11,052 nt of DNA from an uncultured Collinsella sp. (GTDB lineage Bacteria; Actinomycetota; Coriobacteriia; Coriobacteriales; Coriobacteriaceae). Below are positions 6,728-11,052 of the stretch, piece by piece. Under the pieces are notes generated by a model, which did not search any database, was not told the origin of the DNA, and worked only from the letters and a program-made list of their open reading frames with translations. The stretch spans positions 1 through 11,052 of the forward strand of contig CABUVF010000064.1 of assembly GCA_902494945.1 (NCBI GenBank). The letters are read 5' to 3'. Position 1 is the stretch's first letter. Each line of letters starts with the position of its first letter. The translations under genes and the position numbers were made by a program.

Positions 6728-6761
6728 ACCGTTCGCGGGTGAAAAACGACCGTTGGCGGGT
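6728..6761. promoter_or_regulatory. Pair of direct repeats upstream of the PTS promoter
   Basis: ACCGTTCGCGGGT (6728-6740) and ACCGTTGGCGGGT (6749-6761) agree in 12 of 13 bases with a 21-base period, which is two helical turns. They lie 40 to 75 bases upstream of the candidate -10 box, where an activator could bind. Function is inferred. Confidence 0.4.
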
Positions 6762-6787
6762 TTAACGCAATCGAAACGATGGTCTTG

Positions 6788-6837
6788 GGTAGGTCGGCGC
6801 TGGCTAGGCGCCGCCCGATCAAACGCCGGGCGCTACC
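6788..6837. other. Imperfect GC-rich hairpin after the eamA gene
   Basis: GGTAG and CGGCG (6788-6799) can pair with CGCCG and CTACC (6824-6837), with a further self-complementary GGCGCC inside. It lies 24 bases past the eamA stop codon on the transcribed side. No T tract follows, so a terminator role is uncertain. Confidence 0.3.
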
Positions 6838-6860
6838 TGCTCAAACACACCGCCAATCCC

Positions 6861-7943
6861 CTATCGCACGAAGTACCAGGGGCTTTCCTGCACGGTGGGC
6901 TCCAGCGCAATGCCCGTGCGCTCGCGGAAGAGATCCATGTCCTGCGATTTCTCCGTCCACCACGCGTTGGGCTTAAAGGTCATGCTCTCAACGACATGGC
7001 CGACAAACACACTGTTGCGCAGCTTGGAAAAGTCGGTGTTCATAATCACGATGGACGCGAGCACCAAAACGATGCCCAGAACTTTGATCGCGCCGGCGGG
7101 CTCGGCGTAGACACCAATGCCCAGCAGTACGGTGACGACTGTCTCGAATGACATTACGACGGGAACTTTCGACGTCTCGAGCCCCATGGACAGACCCTGC
7201 ATATATAAGATGTAAGCCACGGCTGTGGGGATGAGTCCAAAGCCAAGGAACAGCAGCAGCAGCTGTGGCGACATTGCCGCGGCGACATCCGGCCACGGAG
7301 CCGCGATAGCTGCCATAACCGCACCGCCAAAAACAAAGCCCCAAAACGTGACAGCCAGCGGGTGGACCGTCTTGGTTGCTATCCGGCTAAACACCGCGAG
7401 CGACGCACCACAAAGGCCTGCAATCACGCCCGACGTGACGCCCCAAACCGAAAAATGAAAACCGGAAAGGTCGCCATTGGTCACCGCAAGCACGCAGCCA
7501 ACGCTGTTAAAGACAATGGCGATGAGTTTGTTGAGGGTCACGTCCTCGCGATAAAGGACGCGGCCGAGCGCGACGCCAAACACCGGCGACGTGTAGAGCA
7601 GCACCGATGCCGTGGACATGCCCACCTCGCGCATGCACTCGTAATAGCAGGTGTTGGCGGCAGCCAAACCGACGATACCGACAAGCGCGCAGGAAACAAG
7701 CTCTTTAGGGCTTGCCTTGAACAGGGTCAGCGGACCCTGAACCACGGTAGACCCCTCACCCGGACGGCAGCCCATAAACATCAGGACCGGCGCCAAGATA
7801 AGCGCTCCGACCAACAAGCGAAAGGCAGCCATGCTCTGGGACGAAACGCCCATGGCCGAGATGCCGTTTACAAAGATTCCGATGCTGCCCCACATAAGCG
7901 CGGCGATCAGCACCAGCACATAGCCCAGATTGCTCCTCTTCAA
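6861..7943 (-). CDS. EamA/DMT-superfamily transporter
   Basis: The protein has two EamA repeats, about ten membrane segments in all. The first runs over about residues 8-150 (LVLIAALMWGSIGIFVNGIS; SVLLYTSPVFGVALGRVLYRE). The second covers about 165-300, ending in the typical EAM-like VMSFETVVTVLLGIGVYAEP. A soluble C-terminal extension of about 60 residues follows (SKLRNSVFVGHVV to ESPWYFVR), which is unusual for the family. Members carry amino acids, nucleotides or other metabolites, often outward. I place the start at TTG 7943 (360 residues), since GAGGAGG lies five bases before it. The ATG at 7979 has no ribosome site and would be within or near the operator. The gene lies just upstream of the PTS operon on the same strand and shares its operator-like motif. 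It might export the amine or amino acid released by the deglycases; that is inference. Confidence 0.88.
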   Translation of the reverse strand: MKRSNLGYVLVLIAALMWGSIGIFVNGISAMGVSSQSMAAFRLLVGALILAPVLMFMGCRPGEGSTVVQGPLTLFKASPKELVSCALVGIVGLAAANTCYYECMREVGMSTASVLLYTSPVFGVALGRVLYREDVTLNKLIAIVFNSVGCVLAVTNGDLSGFHFSVWGVTSGVIAGLCGASLAVFSRIATKTVHPLAVTFWGFVFGGAVMAAIAAPWPDVAAAMSPQLLLLFLGFGLIPTAVAYILYMQGLSMGLETSKVPVVMSFETVVTVLLGIGVYAEPAGAIKVLGIVLVLASIVIMNTDFSKLRNSVFVGHVVESMTFKPNAWWTEKSQDMDLFRERTGIALEPTVQESPWYFVR

Positions 7944-7982
7944 CGCAGCCTCCTCAGTATTATTTCCAATATGTTTCATGCT

Positions 7983-8002
7983 ACGTTATAGTCGTTATAT
8001 AC
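7983..8002 (-). promoter_or_regulatory. Candidate operator upstream of the eamA gene
   Basis: ACGT (7983-7986), five bases, then TCGT (7992-7995) repeats the ACGT-N5-WCGT pattern seen before the first gntR gene and the PTS operon. On the minus strand, GTATATAACG (8002-7993) is identical to 546-555 near the gntR gene. CGTTATA occurs twice (7984-7990 and 7993-7999). A minus-strand TATAAC could serve as a -10 box and would fit a start at TTG 7943 better than at ATG 7979. Confidence 0.55.
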
Positions 8003-8045
8003 ATTTTTCAAGGCACAAATCGGCGAACGGGAAATCTCTCGACAC

Positions 8046-8120
8046 AAGGAGTGTCCCCAACTGCCGGCACAAAAGGAACGTCCCTAACTGCCGGCAGAAA
8101 GGGAACGTCCCCAAGTGCCG
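8046..8120. repeat. 27-bp tandem repeat, nearly three units
   Basis: Three units start at 8046, 8073 and 8100 with an exact 27-base period. Each has GGA(A/G)(C/T)GTCCC followed by AA(C/G)TGCCG; the third is cut short after TGCCG. Each unit contains a GTCCC core and, in the first two, a TGCCGGCA palindrome. It lies in the 287-base gap between the second SIS gene and eamA. No open reading frame is present. Confidence 0.8.
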
Positions 8121-8127
8121 CTCTAGC

Positions 8128-8194
8128 AGTTGCGGTGAAATAGTTCTCAAACAGAGGCTTCACACTCCCAAACAGGAACTATTCCACCGCAACT
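8128..8194 (-). repeat. 19-bp inverted repeat with 29-base loop
   Basis: AGTTGCGGTGAAATAGTTC (8128-8146) pairs with its reverse complement at 8176-8194 apart from one position. That position is A-C on the plus strand but a G-U wobble on the minus strand, so the RNA fold is complete only in a minus-strand transcript. The loop has CAAACAG twice (8148-8154, 8169-8175). It lies 37 bases beyond the stop codon of the second SIS gene, so it may protect or end that transcript, though no T tract follows. Confidence 0.75.
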
Positions 8195-8230
8195 CATGAG
8201 GGGTATCGGGCTGTTAGGCCGCTCTATCCC

Positions 8231-9223
8231 TTAGTAATCCAGCTTCCACATGTAACGGCGCGTCATGTAGTCCTTGTTGGTGACGGCGGAGAGCGCACGC
8301 ATGTAGACGTTGTTGAGGATCGGGGCAAAGATCAGGTGGTTGAAGTACTCGCTCACGCTGTCTTTGATGTCGTTGAGGCCGAGCTCCTTGGCGTCGAGCT
8401 GATAGACGCGCTCGCCACCGTACTGGTTGACAAAGCGGATGCCGCGCTCGTCGTTGCAGCGGCTGCGGCCGACGCTGATGAGCTGGAACAGCGAGGTGCG
8501 CTTGTCCAGGATCTCGAAGGGGCCGTGGAAGAAGTCGCAGGTGTTGATGGTGCAGGAGTCGATCTGCAGCATCTCCTGCACGTTGCAGATGCTAAAGACG
8601 TAGGCGGCACCAAAGAGCGGGCCCTGAGCCATAACGTTGATGCAGGGCTTGTCGGCGTTCTGCTCGGCCCACTTGGCTGCGAGCGGACGGGTGTACTCGA
8701 CGGCCTTGCGATAGATGGGATCGACCAGGTCGAAGGCGGCCATAGCGGTCTCGTACTCGGCATAGCCCTCGGTCTGCTGCGTGAGCTCCATGGCGATCAT
8801 GGTCACGACGGCGGAGTTGGTGCGGCCCATGCAGGACTCGTCGACGGCCAGGCTGTCGTACTGAATCTTGTAGTCGCAGACCTCGGTGAGGGCGGACTCG
8901 TCAACATAGATGGCGATGGTGCTGGCGCCGTGGTTCTTGGCGACCTGGGCGGCGACGATGGTCTCCTTGGTGCCGCGCATGGACACGACGACGACCAGGG
9001 TGTTCTCGTTGACGTAGGCAGGCGTGGCGTGCACGAACTCGTTGCTGGTGTAGCTGGAGCTCACGACCTGCGTGGCCTCGTGCTCCATAAAGTACTGGGC
9101 AGGATAGTTGCCGCCGTTGGATCCGCCGGCGCCGATCCACACGACGCGCTTGATGCCGCCCTTGTCTGCCTTGTCAGCCAAAACCTGGGAGACGACGTCC
9201 TTAACCTGTTCCTGAGTAGTCAT
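8231..9223 (-). CDS. SIS-domain sugar-phosphate deglycase/isomerase, second paralog
   Basis: The 330-residue protein is a distant paralog of the SIS enzyme at 2872-3855, and both end in a similar RRYMWKL(S/D)Y. Its first SIS domain has VVWIGAGGSNGGNYPAQYF (about 27-45) and a loop SMRGTKET (81-88), one residue shorter than in the other paralog. The second has Glu217 in VQEMLQID and His233 in DFFHGPFE, again 16 residues apart, as in FraB-type deglycases. Salmonella's gfr system also has two deglycases, for glucoselysine and fructoselysine 6-phosphates, so this one may handle a second sugar conjugate. The start is ATG at 9223, with a modest AAAGG about 11 bases upstream. The gene is divergent from a HutC-type gntR gene at 9429 and is presumably controlled by it. 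No PTS gene accompanies it here, so it may rely on the PTS of the other operon. Confidence 0.86.
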   Translation of the reverse strand: MTTQEQVKDVVSQVLADKADKGGIKRVVWIGAGGSNGGNYPAQYFMEHEATQVVSSSYTSNEFVHATPAYVNENTLVVVVSMRGTKETIVAAQVAKNHGASTIAIYVDESALTEVCDYKIQYDSLAVDESCMGRTNSAVVTMIAMELTQQTEGYAEYETAMAAFDLVDPIYRKAVEYTRPLAAKWAEQNADKPCINVMAQGPLFGAAYVFSICNVQEMLQIDSCTINTCDFFHGPFEILDKRTSLFQLISVGRSRCNDERGIRFVNQYGGERVYQLDAKELGLNDIKDSVSEYFNHLIFAPILNNVYMRALSAVTNKDYMTRRYMWKLDY

Positions 9224-9261
9224 CGCGCATCAGCCTTTCTTCTCATTTAATGCTCTTGACG

Positions 9262-9420
9262 GCATACAAGTTACATACATGTTTTAGCGATGTCGACTAG
9301 TTGTATGCTATATTTGTCTTAGAAATTTTGCTGATGCAGTTTTCGATAAGTCGTTACCAGCAGTTTTATTGTTGTATTAGATACATGCTTGATTAGGCAA
9401 GCATACAAGTTAGATACAGG
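9262..9420. promoter_or_regulatory. Divergent control region with three GCATACAA motifs
   Basis: GCATACAAG occurs at 9262-9270 and 9401-9409, each within a 20-base near-repeat (18 of 20 identical). The same GCATACAA is on the minus strand at 9308-9301. TGTAT-TAG-ATACA, an inverted repeat, lies at about 9373-9385. All are in the 205-base gap between the divergent SIS and gntR genes. The copy at 9401-9420 reaches the probable ribosome site of the gntR gene. HutC-type proteins often bind palindromes of this TGTAT/ATACA kind, so these are probably operators for the neighbouring regulator. Confidence 0.6.
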
Positions 9421-9428
9421 TTAGTCGT

Positions 9429-10151
9429 ATGAGCGCTTCGTCTGAAAAGAAACTGACCCAATACGAGCGTCTGGCGGGCACACTGCGCGACCGCATCGCC
9501 GCCGGCACCTACGCCCGTGGAGACAAGCTGCCGCCCGAGATGGAGCTCATGGACGAATCGGGGCTGTCGCGCAGCACCGTACGCCACGCCCTTAAGGTGC
9601 TCGTCGATGAGGGCCTGGTCCGCACCGAGCGCGGGCGCGGTGCCTTTGTGGCCGACACGCCGGCGCTCCACGAGAACAACCTGGTGTTTTCGAGCTATAC
9701 CAAGCAGGTCGAAGGCCAGGGTATGAAGCCCACCACGCGCACGGTGGACTCGGGCTTTGCCAAAGCAATGGGCAGCGTGGCCAAGTTCTTTGACGCTAGC
9801 GTGGGCAGCAAGCTTGTCAAACTTGTCCGCCTGCGTTACCTGGACGATGCGCCACTGTGCCTGGAGACCACCTATTTGCCGCCAAGCTTTGGGTCGCTCA
9901 TCGATCGCGATATCAACGGTTCGCTCTACGCCACGCTGCGCCAGGAGTTCCATCGCGCGCCGGCGCAGGGGCATAAGACCTTTGAGGTGTGCTATGCGTC
10001 GCAAAACGAGGCATTTTTGCTCAACGTCGAGCGCGGGCAGGCGCTGATCCTGATCACCGACTACGTCTACGACACCGACGGCCGTCCGCTCCATGTCTCC
10101 AAGCGCATCCAACGCACCGACCGCGCCAAATACACCGAGCCCATCGGCTAG
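9429..10151 (+). CDS. GntR-family (HutC subfamily) transcriptional regulator with UTRA domain
   Basis: The 240-residue protein is complete. Residues 12-75 form the winged helix-turn-helix: YERLAGTLRDRIAAG, then LPPEMELMDESGLSRSTVRH, then RTERGRGAFVAD. Residues 95-235 form a UTRA effector domain with LVKLVRLRYLDDAPLCLETT, NEAFLLNVERGQALI and the final VSKRIQRTDRAKY. Such regulators usually sense a phosphorylated sugar or sugar conjugate. The ATG at 9429 is used; its ribosome site is weak (CAGG) and lies inside an operator-like repeat, which suggests autoregulation. It is divergent from the second SIS enzyme, the gene it most likely controls. Its ligand may be the 6-phosphate substrate of that enzyme. 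It is the only complete gene on the plus strand in the window. Confidence 0.93.
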   Translation: MSASSEKKLTQYERLAGTLRDRIAAGTYARGDKLPPEMELMDESGLSRSTVRHALKVLVDEGLVRTERGRGAFVADTPALHENNLVFSSYTKQVEGQGMKPTTRTVDSGFAKAMGSVAKFFDASVGSKLVKLVRLRYLDDAPLCLETTYLPPSFGSLIDRDINGSLYATLRQEFHRAPAQGHKTFEVCYASQNEAFLLNVERGQALILITDYVYDTDGRPLHVSKRIQRTDRAKYTEPIG

Positions 10152-10176
10152 CGCACCAAACGAGGCAAAATGTACC

Positions 10177-10206
10177 TAATAAACGTTTTACCTGCGGTTT
10201 TTATTA
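10177..10206 (+). terminator. Possible weak terminator after the second gntR gene
   Basis: TAATAAAC (10177-10184) can pair imperfectly with GTTTTTATTA (10197-10206), which also provides a T-rich stretch 26 bases after the stop codon. The stem is A/T-rich and bulged, so this is a weak candidate. The rest of 10152-10302 shows nothing recognisable. Confidence 0.3.
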
Positions 10207-10302
10207 AATCTCAAGCCGGCATGGCGCAAATGCCAACATCGCCTGGCAACACTCGCCGCCCAAGCTCAACTGTTCCTGCCCAAAATATCCAGCACCGTAA
10301 AT

Positions 10303-10425
10303 CTAAGTGAGTAGACTTTTCGCGACCTGCCGAGCACATTCAAAACAGCCACCTCCGTGACCTGCGGTTTTACTAAGGCAGATACGCTTTGTGCTCGGCC
10401 TGCGCCAAAAAGTCTACTCACTTAG
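10303..10425 (+). repeat. 123-bp element with long terminal inverted repeats (MITE-like), copy 2
   Basis: Same length and orientation as 1869-1991, with six base differences, five of them clustered at relative positions 37-51. In this copy the first 18 bases match the end exactly as inverted repeats (CTAAGTGAGTAGACTTTT), while copy 1 has one change there. No coding content and no clear flanking duplication are visible. It fills much of the 388-base gap between the second gntR gene and the acetyltransferase gene. Confidence 0.85.
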
Positions 10426-10426
10426 C

Positions 10427-10498
10427 CCGCAAGGCGTCCCGAGGGGACAATCCAGGTCAAAATAGCGTACAAACGCCACGCTTCTTGCGGCGATTTGA
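10427..10498 (+). repeat. Inverted repeat with shared CTTCTTGCGGCGA motif, copy 2
   Basis: CCGCAAG (10427-10433) pairs with CTTGCGG (10484-10490), with GGCGT and ACGCC as inner arms and a small GTCCC-GAG-GGGAC hairpin (10436-10448) inside. The right arm CTTCTTGCGGCGATTTGA (10481-10498) matches 2066-2083 in 17 of 18 bases. It begins directly after the 123-bp element. Confidence 0.6.
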
Positions 10499-10515
10499 TA
10501 CCACAAGACAGCCAA

Positions 10516-10554
10516 AAACCTGCCAAAATAAACCTGTCCCTAAATGGTAGGTTT
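10516..10554 (-). repeat. Short hairpin repeat, copy C, overlapping the end of the acetyltransferase gene
   Basis: AAACCTGCCA (10516-10525) pairs with TGGTAGGTTT (10545-10554) over 10 bp with one G-T pair. On the minus strand the loop side reads GGGACAGGTTTATTTTGGCA, matching copy B at 2742-2760 almost exactly. The TAG stop codon of the acetyltransferase (10540-10542) is inside it. Confidence 0.8.
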
Positions 10555-11052
10555 AGGAAGGTCGGGGAACCAGGTTGGCTTGGGTTGGTTGGGCGTGCGC
10601 TCGGCCAGGACCAGCTCCATCCAGCACATGTCGTACCAGCGACCGAACTTTTGGGCGCAGCGGTCGAAGGCGCCCACCAGGCGATACCCCATATGGGCAT
10701 GGAAATCCTGACTGTTGTGCGTCAGGTATTCGTCGTCCTTGTCGTGCGGCACGGCGATGAGGGCGCACATGTTGGTGATGCCCATCGCGATCAGGCACTG
10801 CTTGAGCGCATCGTGCAGCTTGCGGCCCAGCCCGCCGTGGCGCACGTCGCGCGTCAGGTAGATCGACGTCTCGACCGACCAGTCGTATGCCTCGCGGCTG
10901 TTGAGCGGACTCGCATAGGCATAGCCTACCGGACGCCCGTCCAGCTCCATCACCAGATACGGATAGCGCTTGAGCGTACGCTCGATGCGCCCGGCGAACT
11001 CCTCAACGCTCGGCACCTCGTATTCGCAGGTAATCGCCGTCTGGCGCACATA
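10540..11052 (-). CDS. GNAT acetyltransferase, Pat/phosphinothricin-type, N-terminus cut by window edge
   Basis: The 170 visible codons match Pat-type GNAT enzymes: AITCEYEVPSVEEFAGRIE, then YLVMELDGRPVGYAYASPL, then ETSIYLTRDVRHGGLGRKLHDAL, the acetyl-CoA binding region with R-x-x-G-x-G/A-like spacing. Near the end are MGYRLVGAFDRCAQKFGRWYD and a MCWMEL strand. These enzymes acetylate amino groups of small molecules such as methionine sulfoximine or phosphinothricin. The frame is open through the right edge (a Tyr codon precedes an internal GTG at 11049), and by family length about 15-25 N-terminal residues are missing, so I treat it as partial and not as starting at 11049. The last codons (KPTI and stop) come from the hairpin repeat at 10516-10554, so the natural C-terminus may have been altered by its insertion. 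Confidence 0.9.
   Translation of the reverse strand, partial: YVRQTAITCEYEVPSVEEFAGRIERTLKRYPYLVMELDGRPVGYAYASPLNSREAYDWSVETSIYLTRDVRHGGLGRKLHDALKQCLIAMGITNMCALIAVPHDKDDEYLTHNSQDFHAHMGYRLVGAFDRCAQKFGRWYDMCWMELVLAERTPNQPKPTWFPDLPKPTI

Noticed and set aside
8046..8120. Possible CRISPR array
   Set aside because: The 27-base units are contiguous with no unique spacers and fewer than three copies, and no cas gene is in the window.
8336..9250. Long plus-strand open frame opposite the second SIS gene
   Set aside because: Same reason: antisense shadow with repetitive composition and no recognisable domain.
9393..10112. Minus-strand open frame opposite the second gntR gene
   Set aside because: The plus strand encodes a full HutC-type regulator with all expected motifs; the opposite frame has no supporting features.
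11047..11049. GTG at 11049 as start of the acetyltransferase
   Set aside because: The frame stays open upstream, and Pat-type GNAT proteins have about 15-25 more residues before this point, so the gene runs past the edge.

Overview
This 11 kb window looks like a chromosomal segment of a gut Coriobacteriia-type actinobacterium, most plausibly Collinsella. That placement is an inference from the high GC content, the protein style, and the many short hairpin repeats with a GGGAC/GTCCC core; no 16S or marker gene is present. No rRNA, tRNA, CRISPR array or transposase gene was seen. Seven of the ten genes are catabolic, transport or regulatory genes on the minus strand.

Layout, left to right: the N-terminal part of a HutC-type GntR regulator (minus, cut by the left edge); a YitT/DUF2179 membrane protein (minus); a 352-base gap holding a 123-bp element with long terminal inverted repeats; a HAD phosphatase/phosphoglucomutase-like enzyme (minus); then an operon (minus, read right to left) of a fused mannose-family PTS EIIAB, EIIC, EIID and a SIS-domain sugar-phosphate deglycase/isomerase, closed by a strong intrinsic terminator. 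Upstream of it, on the same strand, lies an EamA/DMT transporter, then a gap full of repeats, then a second SIS-domain enzyme (minus) that is divergent from a second HutC-type GntR regulator (plus). A second copy of the 123-bp element follows, and the window ends inside a Pat-type GNAT acetyltransferase (minus).

The best functional reading is a system for uptake and cleavage of phosphorylated sugar conjugates, possibly Amadori products such as fructoselysine or glucoselysine. A mannose-family PTS would import and phosphorylate the conjugate. The two FrlB/FraB-like SIS enzymes, which both keep a Glu and a His 16 residues apart, would split the 6-phosphate into sugar phosphate and amine. The EamA carrier could move the released amine or amino acid. 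Substrate identity is inference.

The main regulatory observation is a symmetric motif, ACGT-N5-(A/T)CGT, found upstream of the first gntR, the PTS operon and the eamA gene. It links these three units into one probable regulon. A different motif, GCATACAA, occurs three times in the divergent SIS/gntR region and suggests a separate local circuit. The gaps carry at least five kinds of short repeat, and one of them supplies the stop codon of the acetyltransferase gene.
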